Notes: generated from the letters alone by a model not told the origin. 64,000 bases of DNA from Gammaproteobacteria bacterium (GCA_016191285.1 JACPPA010000012.1:186001-250000), one strand, 5' to 3'. Positions 25,670-35,306 are shown, counted from the first letter of the stretch. Made by a program: numbers and translations.

Positions 25670-26830
25670 ATGACCGAGCATTCCGAGACGATTGCGCAGT
25701 TGCGCGACACCGTAAAGCGAGTATGCGATGACCATCCCGGTGAGTACTGGCGCGCCAAAGATCGCGACCGCGCGTACCCGAGCGAATTCGTCCAAGCGCT
25801 AACCGACCTAGGTCTGCTGGCCGCGCTGGTCCCGGAAGAATACGGCGGCAGCGGCTTGCCCTTGGCGCTAGGCGCTGAAATTCTTAAAGCCGTCCATGAA
25901 TTCGGCGGCAATGCCGGCGCCTGCCATGCCCAGATGTATACGATGGGCACGGTGCTTCGACACGGGAGCGAGGCGCAAAAAGACCAATACCTGCCGGGGA
26001 TCGCGACCGGTGCGCTGCGTCTACAAGCCTTTGGTGTGACTGAACCCACGGCTGGTACCGACACCACCAACATCTCAACCTTCGCCGAGCGCAAGGGCGA
26101 TCACTATGTCGTGAATGGTCAAAAAGTTTGGACGTCGCGCGCGGAACATTCGGATTTGATGCTACTGCTCGCACGCACCACGCCGAAGGATCAAGTGAAG
26201 AAGCGCAGCGAAGGGTTGTCGGTGTTCTTGATCGATATGCGCGAGGCCAAGGGTCATGGCATGACCATCAAACCCATTCGGACGATGATCAATCATTCGA
26301 CCACCGAAGTTTTTTTCGACAATCTCAAAATTCCGGCCAGCAGTTTGATTGGCGACGAAGGCCAAGGCCTGCGGTACATCCTCTCCGGCATGAACGCCGA
26401 GCGTATTCTGGTCGCTTCCGAGTGTATCGGGGACGCCCGCTGGTTCATCAAGAAAGCGCGCGACTACGCCTGTGAGCGCAAAGTGTTCGGACGCCCCATC
26501 GGCCAGAATCAGGGGATTCAATTTCCGATTGCGCGTGCTTATGCCGAAATGGAAGCAGCGAATCTCGTGACAGAACGCGCCGCCGAACTCTATGACCACT
26601 CCAAGCCCTGTGGCACGCAAGCCAATATCGCGAAGCTTCTGGCCTCGGAAGCCTCGTGGCATGCGGCAGATACCTGCATGCAGACCTTCGGCGGGTTCGC
26701 GGTGGCGGAAGAATACGACATCGAGCGTAAATTTCGCGAAACCCGGCTGTATCAAATCGCACCGATCTCGACCAATTTAATTTTGTCTTACGTCGGCGAA
26801 CACGAGCTCGGTATGCCGCGCTCGTATTAG
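25670..26830 (+). CDS. Acyl-CoA dehydrogenase with IVD-type catalytic glutamate
   Basis: A 386-residue acyl-CoA dehydrogenase: FGVTEPTAGTDTTN and KVWTSRAEHSD in the flavin domain, then GRPIGQNQGIQFPIARAYAEMEA. The C-terminal position where most family members carry Glu (YEGT) reads LYQIAPISTNLILSYV, so that base is missing. Instead Glu244 in MNAERILVASECIG aligns with the helix-G glutamate of isovaleryl-CoA dehydrogenase (LERL). This suggests a methyl-branched or long acyl substrate, which is inference. Its stop is 14 bases before the aldehyde dehydrogenase start, so they are co-transcribed. Confidence 0.92.
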   Translation: MTEHSETIAQLRDTVKRVCDDHPGEYWRAKDRDRAYPSEFVQALTDLGLLAALVPEEYGGSGLPLALGAEILKAVHEFGGNAGACHAQMYTMGTVLRHGSEAQKDQYLPGIATGALRLQAFGVTEPTAGTDTTNISTFAERKGDHYVVNGQKVWTSRAEHSDLMLLLARTTPKDQVKKRSEGLSVFLIDMREAKGHGMTIKPIRTMINHSTTEVFFDNLKIPASSLIGDEGQGLRYILSGMNAERILVASECIGDARWFIKKARDYACERKVFGRPIGQNQGIQFPIARAYAEMEAANLVTERAAELYDHSKPCGTQANIAKLLASEASWHAADTCMQTFGGFAVAEEYDIERKFRETRLYQIAPISTNLILSYVGEHELGMPRSY

Positions 26831-26844
26831 AGGTCTGACTTAGC

Positions 26845-28335
26845 ATGTCCGCACTACCGAAGTTCAATGCCTATATCAATGGTAAATCGGAGCCCCCGAG
26901 CTCTGGCGGCTATTTCGAAACCGTCAATCCGTATACGTCGAAAGTTTGGGGCCACGTCGCGCGCTGTAATGCAGAGGATGCGAATCGCGCCGTGCAAGCA
27001 GCCTACATCGCGTTTACCCGCGGCGATTGGCCAACACTAACGGCAACGCAACGCGGCGCGCTCGTTCATCGACTGGGCGATCTCATCCGCGATAACGCGC
27101 GTGAGCTCGCCGAATACGAAGTCCGCGACAACGGCAAGCTGATCAACGAAATGCTGGGCCAGTGTAACTACCTGCCGAACTGGTATTGGTATTACGGCGG
27201 GCTCGCCGACAAGATTGAAGGCGCGGTCATCCCGATCGATAAGGCCGACGTGTTCAATTACACACGGCATGAACCGTTGGGGGTGATTGTCTGCATCACG
27301 CCGTGGAATTCGCCGCTGCTGCTGTTGTCGTTCAAGCTTGCGGCAGCGCTGGCCGCGGGCAATACCGTGGTCATCAAGCCATCGGAATTCACGTCGACCT
27401 CGACACTGAAGCTGATGGAACTGGTCGAAAAGGCAGGCTTTCCGCCCGGCGTTATCAATGTCGTCACGGGCTTTGGCGCGGAAGTCGGTGCGGCGCTGGT
27501 CGAACACCCGAAAGCCGCGAAGATCTGCTTCACGGGCGGTAGCGACAGCGGCGCCCTGGTCTACCAAGCGGCAGCCAAAGGCCTCAAGGGCTGCACGTTG
27601 GAACTCGGCGGCAAATCGCCGAATATTATTTTTGACGATGCGGTAGTCGACGACGCGGTCAAAGGGGCCATCTCCGGCATCTTCGCCGCCACCGGCCAAA
27701 CCTGCATCGCCGGTTCGCGCCTGCTGGTACAAGACGCGATCTACGATCGCTTTGTCGATAAATTGGTCGCCTTCGCCAAAACCGCGCGGATGGGCGACCC
27801 CATGGATACCGCGACGCAAGTCGGCCCGGTCACCACCCCGCCGCAATATCGGAAAATTCTAAAATATATCGAGATCGCGAAAAGCGAAGGCGCGCAATGT
27901 CTGTTGGGTGGCGACCCCGGCAGCGGTCCGGAATGCGGCGACTCGCAGTGGTTTGTACAACCGACCATTTTCAGCAATGTGACGAACACGATGCGCATTG
28001 CGCAGGAAGAAGTGTTTGGGCCCGTGTTGTCGATCATTCGCTTTAAGACCGACGAGGAGGCGATCGAAATCGCGAACGACATCGCCTTTGGTCTGGCGGC
28101 GGGAGTGTGGACGCAATCGATCACGCGCGCGATCAAAGTCTCGAATGCGATTCGCGCCGGTACCGTCTGGGTTAATACCTATCGCGCGGTCAGCTTCATG
28201 TCGCCGTTCGGCGGTTACAAGAAGAGTGGGTTAGGTCGCGAAAACGGGCTCGAAGGCATGCGCGAATTTCTGCAGACCAAAAGTGTTTGGATCTCGACCG
28301 CTGCCGATGTTCCTAATCCTTTTGTCATGCGTTAA
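26845..28335 (+). CDS. Aldehyde dehydrogenase family protein
   Basis: A 496-residue ALDH with CITPWNSPLLLLSFKLAAALAAGNTVVIKPSE, the base glutamate in [14 protein letters not shown], the cysteine nucleophile in ATGQTCIAGSRLLV and the EEVFGPVLSIIRF and PFGGYKKSGLGRENG blocks. It differs from the ALDH at 15.4 kb. It directly follows the branched-chain-type acyl-CoA dehydrogenase and precedes a CoA-transferase, so it may oxidise a pathway semialdehyde. Confidence 0.95.
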   Translation: MSALPKFNAYINGKSEPPSSGGYFETVNPYTSKVWGHVARCNAEDANRAVQAAYIAFTRGDWPTLTATQRGALVHRLGDLIRDNARELAEYEVRDNGKLINEMLGQCNYLPNWYWYYGGLADKIEGAVIPIDKADVFNYTRHEPLGVIVCITPWNSPLLLLSFKLAAALAAGNTVVIKPSEFTSTSTLKLMELVEKAGFPPGVINVVTGFGAEVGAALVEHPKAAKICFTGGSDSGALVYQAAAKGLKGCTLELGGKSPNIIFDDAVVDDAVKGAISGIFAATGQTCIAGSRLLVQDAIYDRFVDKLVAFAKTARMGDPMDTATQVGPVTTPPQYRKILKYIEIAKSEGAQCLLGGDPGSGPECGDSQWFVQPTIFSNVTNTMRIAQEEVFGPVLSIIRFKTDEEAIEIANDIAFGLAAGVWTQSITRAIKVSNAIRAGTVWVNTYRAVSFMSPFGGYKKSGLGRENGLEGMREFLQTKSVWISTAADVPNPFVMR

Positions 28336-28418
28336 GCGCGGGAATACGTCGTGTCAGATCGGACACCCAACCTGTTACGTCGACACAAAAAGCGGCACGC
28401 TTCGATAGTGATGTCGCT

Positions 28419-29525
28419 GTGAGCGCGCTCGCCGAAATCCTAGTCGTCGCGCTTGAACAAGCCGTGGCCGCGCCCTACGCGACGCGTCTGCTCGCCGAAG
28501 CCGGCGCGCGCGTCATAAAAATCGAACGCGACGAGGGCGACTTCGCGCGCGCCTACGACACGGTGGTCAATGGCGAATCCGCGTACTTTGTGTGGTTAAA
28601 CTCCGGCAAGGAATCGCTGACCTTGGACGTAAAAAATCCCAGCGACCAGCAATTACTCGAAGCGTTGTTAACGAAAGCGGATGTTTTCATCCAGAACTTG
28701 CGGCCGGGCGCCGTCGAGCGGCTGGGTATGAGCTACGAGCAAGTCGCGAAACTGAATCCACGTCTCGTCATGTGCAGTATTTCGGGCTATGGGAATTCGG
28801 GACCGCTGGCCGACATGAAGGCCTATGACTTTCTGGTGCAGGCGGAAAGTGGCCTGTGTTCCGTTTCTGGTACACCCGACGCGCCGACGCGTTGCGGGGT
28901 GTCGGTGTGCGATATTTCGACTGGGCTCGCCGCCTACGGCGAAATTCTGCGCGCCTTGTTCGAACGCGCGAGCACCGGACATGGCCGGCATCTCGATATT
29001 TCGCTGTTCGACGTCATCAGCGAATGGATGAGTGTGCCGCTTGCGTACTACACCTACGGCGGTCGCGTTTTGACCGGCACTGGCTTGGACCACACGCAGA
29101 TCGCGCCGTACGGCGCCTATGACACCGCGGACGGACAGATCATTATCGCCGTTCAGAATCATCGCGAATGGGTGAGCTTGTGCGCCACCGTGGGACGGCC
29201 CGAACTCGCCGACGATCCGCGCTTTAAATCCAATCCGCTGCGCGTCGAACACCGCGCAGCGCTGAAGATTGAGTTGGAATACTTTTTCAAACAGCACACG
29301 CGCGCCGCGTTGGGCGCAATCTTGGAGCACGGCAGCATCGCCTATGGTCGAATTAATTCGACCCAGGATCTGAGCTCGCACGCGGCGCTAAAAACCAAAG
29401 ATGTTATCTCCAACGGTAAACGCGCGACGCTGGTGCGCCGAGTCTGTGATGACGCCGAAACACCGCGTGCTGTCCCGGCTCTCGGTCAGCATAGCGCGGC
29501 GATTCGCCGCGAATTTCTCGGTTGA
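28419..29525 (+). CDS. CaiB/BaiF class III CoA-transferase
   Basis: 368 residues from a GTG start; the nearby ATG at 28411 runs into TGA. The N terminus VVALEQAVAAPYATRLLAEAGARVIKIER is the family's Rossmann entry, and SGYGNSGPLADMKAYDF precedes the nucleophilic Asp165 in VSVCDISTGLAAYGE. The His that marks racemases (GHD) is absent here (AYD), so a true CoA transfer between acids is likely. It lies upstream of a mesaconyl-CoA-hydratase-like gene; a mesaconyl- or related C4/C5 dicarboxyl-CoA transferase is one possibility. Confidence 0.9.
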   Translation: MSALAEILVVALEQAVAAPYATRLLAEAGARVIKIERDEGDFARAYDTVVNGESAYFVWLNSGKESLTLDVKNPSDQQLLEALLTKADVFIQNLRPGAVERLGMSYEQVAKLNPRLVMCSISGYGNSGPLADMKAYDFLVQAESGLCSVSGTPDAPTRCGVSVCDISTGLAAYGEILRALFERASTGHGRHLDISLFDVISEWMSVPLAYYTYGGRVLTGTGLDHTQIAPYGAYDTADGQIIIAVQNHREWVSLCATVGRPELADDPRFKSNPLRVEHRAALKIELEYFFKQHTRAALGAILEHGSIAYGRINSTQDLSSHAALKTKDVISNGKRATLVRRVCDDAETPRAVPALGQHSAAIRREFLG

Positions 29526-29582
29526 GGACGCGCGCGGCGCGACCAAGATCGGACTCAGATCTCTGCGATGATGATTCACATA

Positions 29583-29738
29583 CCCCTCACCCCGGCCCTC
29601 TCCCGCAAGGGGAGAGGGGGAAATGAGGTGTGCCCAATCTTTCCCCTCACCCCGGCCCTCCCGCAAGGGGAGAGGGGGGAAATTCGAGGTGCCCATCTTT
29701 CCCCTCTCCCCTTGCGGGAGAGGGTTAGGGTGAGGGGC
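29583..29738. repeat. Three copies of CCCCTCACCC..CTCTCCCGCAAGGGGAGAGGG repeat
   Basis: Two direct copies (29583-29620, 29643-29678) and one inverted copy (29701-29738, CCCCTCTCCCCTTGCGGGAGAGGG) sit between the CoA-transferase and the MaoC gene. The inner CTCTCCC..GGGAGAG is itself a hairpin. This is a commonly dispersed proteobacterial intergenic repeat. No ORF here is credible. Confidence 0.9.
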
Positions 29739-29891
29739 ATAAGTCCGAAATGAAGGGGGCGAACTTACGACCGCCGCCTCACCGACTCTATCGACCAAAC
29801 GGAACCCGGCGCCGGGCTCAATTTAGCTTCCGACAGCGCCCGAGGATCTTCTACGAGGCAACCCCGCTCTACCTTTGACGGAGAAATTACC

Positions 29892-30911
29892 ATGGCAACG
29901 CGTTTAATTGATGGCCCGTACTTCGAAGAATTTACCGTTGGCCAGATCTTCGTCGCCCCATCAATCACGATTACCGAAGGCCATGCCGCGGTCTACGCTG
30001 CCTTGTTTGGCGATCGTATGCGGCTACCGCTCGATCATCATCTCGCGCGCCGCGTGACCGGTCAGAGCCGCCCACTCGCCCATCCCTATCTCGCCGTGCA
30101 TCTGGCCGCCGGCCAGACGACCTATGCATCGCAGCACGTGAAGGGTAATTTGTTCTACCGTGGTATGTTGCTGCGGCGGCCGGTTTATCTCGGCGATTCG
30201 CTGTACACGACGACCAAGGTCGTGGGCCTACGTCAAAACAAGGCCAAAGCGGGCCGCGCGGCAACTGGCATGGTCGCGCTCGAAATGACCACCGTGAACC
30301 AGGACCACGAAGTGGTCCTGCATTTTTGGCGCTGCCCGATGATCGGGTGCAAGGATCCCGGAATCGAAACCGGGCACAATGACAATTTCGATTGGATCAA
30401 AAATTCTTTTGGCAACGACGAGTTGGTCGCGGCCCTGCCTCGCGGGTGGGATTTAGCACCGCTCGCCTGCGACATCACGGGACTTAAGGGTCCCAACGTC
30501 GCACCCGGCGATGAATTCGAGATCGCGCCGAAGGACACGGTGACTTGCGCGCCCGAACTGGTCCGGATGTCGCTCAACATCGCGTATACCCATACCGATG
30601 AAACCCGCAGCTATCTGGGTCAACGCCTGGTGTACGGCGGTCACACGATTTCTTTCGCGCTTGCGCAGGTAGTTCGTGCGCTGCCGAATCTTCTACACAT
30701 GGTGGCGTGGCGCCACTGCGATCACTTAGGACCCGTGTTGGAAGGCGATCTCATCAGCACGAAATTCAAGGTCGTTAATTGCACATCCACCGCGGCTGGC
30801 GGAACACTTTATGATTTAGGCGTGGAAGCATTTGCGCATCGCAAAGACAACAGTGGCGTGATGCAAGGCGAGAAGGTGTTGGATTGGGGCCTGGTGGTGT
30901 GGGGCGCGTAA
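29892..30911 (+). CDS. MaoC-like double hot-dog hydratase, mesaconyl-CoA hydratase type
   Basis: The 339-residue protein is the length and layout of mesaconyl-CoA hydratase / beta-methylmalyl-CoA dehydratase. N-terminal half: YFEEFTVGQIFVAPSITITEGHAAVYAALFGDRMRLPLDHH; then FYRGMLLRRPVYLGDSLYTTTKVVGLRQNK; C-terminal half: GQRLVYGGHTISFALAQVVRALPN and GPVLEGDLISTKFKV. It would add water to, or remove it from, a branched unsaturated acyl-CoA. The upstream CoA-transferase makes the pair reminiscent of mesaconyl-CoA chemistry; actual substrate is not shown. Confidence 0.82.
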   Translation: MATRLIDGPYFEEFTVGQIFVAPSITITEGHAAVYAALFGDRMRLPLDHHLARRVTGQSRPLAHPYLAVHLAAGQTTYASQHVKGNLFYRGMLLRRPVYLGDSLYTTTKVVGLRQNKAKAGRAATGMVALEMTTVNQDHEVVLHFWRCPMIGCKDPGIETGHNDNFDWIKNSFGNDELVAALPRGWDLAPLACDITGLKGPNVAPGDEFEIAPKDTVTCAPELVRMSLNIAYTHTDETRSYLGQRLVYGGHTISFALAQVVRALPNLLHMVAWRHCDHLGPVLEGDLISTKFKVVNCTSTAAGGTLYDLGVEAFAHRKDNSGVMQGEKVLDWGLVVWGA

Positions 30912-30922
30912 AACATCGCATT

Positions 30923-31072
30923 GTGGGAGCCGCTTTAGCGGCGAATCCTTATTGACGCCCATTCGCGACTAAAGTCGCTCCCACACAAACAACGCGGCGT
31001 CTTGGTTTTCTGTGGGGGCCGCCTTAGCGGCGAATCTTTATTGACGCCATTCGCGACTAAAGTCGCTCCCAC
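30923..31072. repeat. Two REP-like palindromes
   Basis: Units at 30923-30984 and 31012-31072, both GTGGGRGCCGCYTTAGCGGCGAATC..ATTCGCGACTAAAGTCGCTCCCAC, between convergent MaoC and SDR genes. Confidence 0.88.
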
Positions 31073-31138
31073 ATAAATTCTAAGCGCTTATTTTTTCAAG
31101 CGTCATTATCAGCCAGCACCCCAGGTAATCTTCACATC

Positions 31139-31918
31139 TTAAAGACTCGCGGTGTGCCCACCATCCACCGTGATCAAATTACCGTTCATATAACGCGACG
31201 AATCAGACGCCAGAAAGATCAACGCGCCGTCGAGTTCTGACGGATCGCCAAAGCGTTTGGCCGGAATGCGATTGCGCAATCGATCGCCGGCCGGCGTTTT
31301 CAACCACTCGTCGTTCATCTCGGTGATGAAGTAGCCGGGCGCCAGCGCATTCACGCGGATGCCGCTGGTCGCCAAATCAACGCATAAATCGCGGCCAAGA
31401 TTGATAAGTCCGGCTTTCGCCGCCGAATAAGGCGCTAAATGGCCGATCGCCCGGATCCCGAGCACCGAGGCAATATTGACGATGCTGGCGCCGCGCTCAT
31501 CGGCCAATCGACGTTTGATTACTTCCTGCGCAAGCACCCAGGGGCCACGCAAGTTAGTTTCGTATACCTGATCCCACGCCTCGTCCGTTAATTTGTCCGG
31601 CGCTTTCGGGATAGCGATCCCGGCGTTATTGACCAGTACATCGATGAGCTGCGTTTTTTCAGCGGCCTCGACACAGGCACGAATATTGGCGCGATCGCGA
31701 ACGTCTAGCGCATAAACCTCGCAGCGTCCGCCCGCGGCGCGAAGTTCGTCCGCGAGAGCTTCCATTTTCTCGACCCCGCGTGCGCACAGCGCGACGCGTG
31801 CGCCGGCGCGCGTTAACGTATGTGCGAAATGCCGGCCCAGTCCGCTCGAGGCGCCGGTGAGTAAAATATGTTTATTCGAGAGATCGAAAACCGAATTGAT
31901 AAATGATTGTGAATCCAT
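31139..31918 (-). CDS. SDR family oxidoreductase
   Basis: 259-residue short-chain dehydrogenase: TGASSGLGRHFA cofactor loop, NNAGIAIP, Ser in NIASVLG, YSAAKAGLINLGRDL for Tyr/Lys and YMNGNLITVDGGHTASL at the end. ALCARG after strand 2 suggests NADP. It is the last gene of the minus-strand series that starts with the RND transporter, 77 bases after a DUF1329 gene. Confidence 0.93.
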   Translation of the reverse strand: MDSQSFINSVFDLSNKHILLTGASSGLGRHFAHTLTRAGARVALCARGVEKMEALADELRAAGGRCEVYALDVRDRANIRACVEAAEKTQLIDVLVNNAGIAIPKAPDKLTDEAWDQVYETNLRGPWVLAQEVIKRRLADERGASIVNIASVLGIRAIGHLAPYSAAKAGLINLGRDLCVDLATSGIRVNALAPGYFITEMNDEWLKTPAGDRLRNRIPAKRFGDPSELDGALIFLASDSSRYMNGNLITVDGGHTASL

Positions 31919-31995
31919 GGTGGCGCCAAGTCAGGTAATTTTTGAGAACAACTTAAATCGTCGCTGCTAAATCGGTGGTAATCCTCCCCAATTCT

Positions 31996-33300
31996 TTACC
32001 GCGCACCAACATTCAGTGAACTCGGTTCGAAGTCACTCTGCTTAACGTCAGTTGGATTAGTAACCGACAGCATCTGCAATGTCGTGCAATGTTTGTTCTG
32101 CAAATCAATCACTGCCGACGAATCGAGTAGCGGTACGCCGCTACCGCGATTTTCCGCCAAATGATAATCAGGATGGGCGACGCCGGCGATGAGTATTTTC
32201 CAGATCGCTCCCGCACGGTCATAGACCTTGCCGAGAATGGGCATGCTGGTTTGCGCGTCGACATAAAAAAAACGCTTCGACAACGGATGGTCGTCGCGCC
32301 GCGGCTTGCCTTCGAGCACGTAGGCTTTGCGTAATTGCCAGGTGACTTTCGGGAAACAACCCGAATGACCGGTAAAATCGACAAAGTGATAGTCGTAATT
32401 GCGCGCCTTACGCGTTGAATGCTCCAGGAGATCATGCCGGTACATGGGCAACAACACATAGGTTGCGCCGTGGAACGACCACTCCATGTCCTTGAGGCGT
32501 CCGGTGTAACCGAGGAAGTCCTCGATCATGATGTCGCTACCGAGGAAGGAATCCGTACGCGCGGTGGTCGCGACGCGCCTTACACGGCGTAGGTTTGGCA
32601 CATACATCCAGCCCTGTTCTTCGGCGTTATCGTCGCTGTTGTAGTAAATCAGGAGTTTCGTCCCGTCAACATCCGCGGGATCCTGCGCGGTCAACGTAAT
32701 CGCGCTATACACCGCGTAGGGATTTTTCTCTAAGTTCGGCATCGGCTCTTTGACATGCCGAAACATGAATCGCATGCCCGCCGCTTCAAAAGTCAGCGTG
32801 CGCTCCACTGACTGGCTGCGCATGTCGCGATAATCCCAATACATTTCCGGAATGCGCGCACTGTCGCCACCATAGGCATAGCGCATGTTCCACGCGAGCT
32901 TTTCACCGGCACGTGGGTCGTCGGTCGTGAGCTCGCCGGGGAAGGGCCGACCATCCACATAGTTTAGAAGCTCGCTCGGATTCGGTCCTAATTGCGTCTT
33001 ATCGCCGTGCTGTTGAGTTGCCGCGATGAAATTTGCGTGGGGTGCGAACGACAGCGGTTCACCCACCGTAATGGTGTACCAGCCTTGCGCGATCAGGTCG
33101 GCGAGATCCGGGTCGAGAACTTGCCGGTATTTATCGAGACCTTCCCCGGAAATTACTGAACCCGGCGGCGGTGACAGTTCCTGAATCTGCGCGAGATCGA
33201 TATCAAAATCTCCAGCGCTAACGGCGGCAGCGCAGGATCCCAGCACGACTGTGACCCAGGCTCGCCACGACGCTATTAATTTCAGGTGTCTTAAACCCAT
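31996..33300 (-). CDS. DUF1329 protein (envelope lipid-handling), copy 1
   Basis: A 434-residue exported protein with a signal peptide (LKLIASWRAWVTVVLGSCAAAVSAG). DUF1329 proteins have a LolB-like fold and occur with RND transporters and DUF1302 barrels; motifs seen are YAYGGDSARIPEMYWDYRDM, YVPNLRRVRRVATTARTDSFLGSDIMIEDFLGYTGRLKDMEW and RFFYVDAQTSMPILGKVYDRAG. It parallels the second copy at 35.4 kb (SLRRVRRI, SLLGTDHTLEDFYCFNG). Likely periplasmic side of a hydrophobic-substrate transport system. A REP-like element separates it from the Nudix gene. Confidence 0.88.
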   Translation of the reverse strand: MGLRHLKLIASWRAWVTVVLGSCAAAVSAGDFDIDLAQIQELSPPPGSVISGEGLDKYRQVLDPDLADLIAQGWYTITVGEPLSFAPHANFIAATQQHGDKTQLGPNPSELLNYVDGRPFPGELTTDDPRAGEKLAWNMRYAYGGDSARIPEMYWDYRDMRSQSVERTLTFEAAGMRFMFRHVKEPMPNLEKNPYAVYSAITLTAQDPADVDGTKLLIYYNSDDNAEEQGWMYVPNLRRVRRVATTARTDSFLGSDIMIEDFLGYTGRLKDMEWSFHGATYVLLPMYRHDLLEHSTRKARNYDYHFVDFTGHSGCFPKVTWQLRKAYVLEGKPRRDDHPLSKRFFYVDAQTSMPILGKVYDRAGAIWKILIAGVAHPDYHLAENRGSGVPLLDSSAVIDLQNKHCTTLQMLSVTNPTDVKQSDFEPSSLNVGAR

Positions 33301-33340
33301 TCCAAATTCCTCGTGTGAATGGTCTATTGCAAAATTATTA

Positions 33341-33434
33341 GTGGGAGCCGCTTGGGGGGAGCGGCGTTATCGGCGAATCGTTAATATATACGCCGAGTCG
33401 CGGCGAAAGCCGCTCCCACCAAGCCGCTCCCACC
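33341..33434. repeat. REP-like palindrome with extra half unit
   Basis: GTGGGAGCCGCTTGGGGGGAGCGGCG..GCGGCGAAAGCCGCTCCCACC followed by a repeated AAGCCGCTCCCACC end. It lies just upstream of the DUF1329 copy 1 start. Confidence 0.75.
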
Positions 33435-33483
33435 ATAAACACCTGTCGATTTGCAGAGATCCCCTAGTTGCAAAGGGTGTTCG

Positions 33484-34089
33484 TCATAACGCGAGCGACG
33501 AGATCGAATAGAATTTTTTGATCGCCGGCAAGGCCAGCGTCAGTGACGCCATCATCAGCGAATGCATCGGTCGTCCTTGCTCTATGCACAACAGAAAATC
33601 CTGGACATCGACCAGCTCGACTTCCAAGTCTTCGTAAGTATCGAGCTTGGGTTCCTGCACTTTGCGGCAGCCGGTGCCTAGATAAACATGCATGCGATTA
33701 TCTTGCAGGCCGGGATTCGGATAATGCAATCCAAGATAGGCGCACCGGCTGGCTTCGTAACCGGTTTCCTCAAGCAGCTCGCGACGCGCCGCGGTCTCCG
33801 GCGTCTCGTCCTTGTTATCGGGCTCGACGGTGCCGCCGGGGAATTCATAGAAACGCCGCCTGGCGGCATGGCGGTATTGATTGACCAACACGATTTTGCC
33901 GTCGTCGGTCAGCGGGATCACATTCACCCAATCGACGAACTCCATCACGTAATAGGCCGGCATGATGCGTTCGTCCGGCAGCGCGCAGCGATCTTTCCGC
34001 ATGCGGAAATACGGGTGGCTGAAGAGCTCGTCCGAGCTTAAGACTTCCCAACCGGCCCTACGGCGTCTCGGATCGTCGGTATCTGACAT
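33484..34089 (-). CDS. Nudix hydrolase (ADP-ribose pyrophosphatase-like)
   Basis: 201 residues. The Nudix helix is clear in ETPETAARRELLEETGY; the preceding loop is three residues longer than the canonical G-x5-E (GGTVEPDNKDE). VLVNQYRHAARRRFYEFPGG fits the ADP-sugar pyrophosphatase subgroup. It hydrolyses a nucleoside diphosphate linked to X with Mg2+. It lies 38 bases after the HEAT gene on the same strand; a functional tie to transport is not obvious. Confidence 0.9.
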   Translation of the reverse strand: MSDTDDPRRRRAGWEVLSSDELFSHPYFRMRKDRCALPDERIMPAYYVMEFVDWVNVIPLTDDGKIVLVNQYRHAARRRFYEFPGGTVEPDNKDETPETAARRELLEETGYEASRCAYLGLHYPNPGLQDNRMHVYLGTGCRKVQEPKLDTYEDLEVELVDVQDFLLCIEQGRPMHSLMMASLTLALPAIKKFYSISSLAL

Positions 34090-34127
34090 GGCGAGCTAGG
34101 CTTTATTTGTCGATGGCTGGGGTCGGT

Positions 34128-35306
34128 TTACGTCTCAACGCCGCCGACATAGCCGTCGCCTGCGGTATGAATGATGGCCCACGCCGCCATCGTACGCAGC
34201 GCGGGGTTTTCGTCGTTGAGGTAGGGTGCAATTTTAGCGAGCCAGGCGTTGTCCTTGCGATGCCCGACCAGCCACAAGGTCTGCAAACGCACTTCCATAT
34301 CCGTATTCTGCAAACCCCAGGTGTAGACAAAGGCAGGGTCGCTTGCGACCCAACCCCAGGATTCCAGCAGGCGGGTCGCGATATCGGTTTTTAAGTGGCA
34401 GCACGAGATCAGGGTTTTGGTGACATCGCGCGCGATTTCGGGCGGCAGCCGACGCACCGCACCCGCCATGATCGTGGCTTCTAGCGGTTTGCCGTAGGCC
34501 ACGGTCTTGACGAACTGCGCCAGGGCATCGTCGTTGCGCAATCCGGCGCTGCTCGCTATCGCGGCAATCTTGACGCGACCGTCGTCAGCCTTGGAGAGTT
34601 CGGTTAACGCCTTTTGCGATTCCTTGGTATTGATGCGGCCGAGGGCTACTGCCGCCACTTCCCGTTCATCGCTGGTCTCACCGGATTTGGCGAGTTCTAG
34701 TATCCCTTTCATGACATCGCCGCCATGGCCAGTGGCGGCAAGGGCGTAATATCCATAGCCACGAACGGTCGGAATTTCCGCGGGGTTATCGATGACTTTG
34801 TGGACCGCCGCGGTCACCCGGGGGGTATCGGTATTCGAGAGGGCTTGCAGGGCGTTCTTGCGCATAGTGGCTTTGGTCGAATCCAAAGCGCCAATCAGTA
34901 AATCTTCCAGGTCGTCACGTGGATTCGCCGCCAGAGATTCGACCATCAAGTTCAACGCCATGGTGTCGTTCGCTGCCGACCGCATTAATAATTCGATCGT
35001 ACTCGGGTGCGTGCCGCTCAGTAGGGTATCGATGGCCGAACGTTTGAGCACCAAGTCACTCGCCCCGACGTATTTCTGGAGAAGTTCAAGCGCTGGCTTG
35101 TCGCCCGTCTCCGCCAGTGCGCCCGCTGCCAGGATCCGATCGTAGACATCTTCGGATTGAAGCATCGTGCGGGCGACCTTTACCGCATCGTGGACATATT
35201 GCGCGCCTTCTGGCGTGGCAATCGGCACTCCATTAGGCACCGCCGCCAGCGCGGGAACGGCGAGGGAGAAGGCAAGGCACGCAACGGTGAGGATTTTGGT
35301 ATTCAT
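34128..35306 (-). CDS. Secreted HEAT-repeat protein
   Basis: From the ATG at 35306 (MNTKILTVACLAFSLAVPALAA, a signal peptide) the protein is 392 residues. The body is made of ~30-residue alpha pairs, such as ILAAGALAETGDKPALELLQKYV, KNALQALSNTDTPRVTAAVHKVI, REVAAVALGRINTKESQKALTEL and a final TMAAWAIIHTAGDGY, typical of HEAT/PBS-lyase-like repeats that serve as protein-binding scaffolds. The track start 22 codons upstream lacks support. An intrinsic terminator precedes it, so it may have its own promoter in 35307-35370. Confidence 0.85.
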   Translation of the reverse strand: MNTKILTVACLAFSLAVPALAAVPNGVPIATPEGAQYVHDAVKVARTMLQSEDVYDRILAAGALAETGDKPALELLQKYVGASDLVLKRSAIDTLLSGTHPSTIELLMRSAANDTMALNLMVESLAANPRDDLEDLLIGALDSTKATMRKNALQALSNTDTPRVTAAVHKVIDNPAEIPTVRGYGYYALAATGHGGDVMKGILELAKSGETSDEREVAAVALGRINTKESQKALTELSKADDGRVKIAAIASSAGLRNDDALAQFVKTVAYGKPLEATIMAGAVRRLPPEIARDVTKTLISCCHLKTDIATRLLESWGWVASDPAFVYTWGLQNTDMEVRLQTLWLVGHRKDNAWLAKIAPYLNDENPALRTMAAWAIIHTAGDGYVGGVET

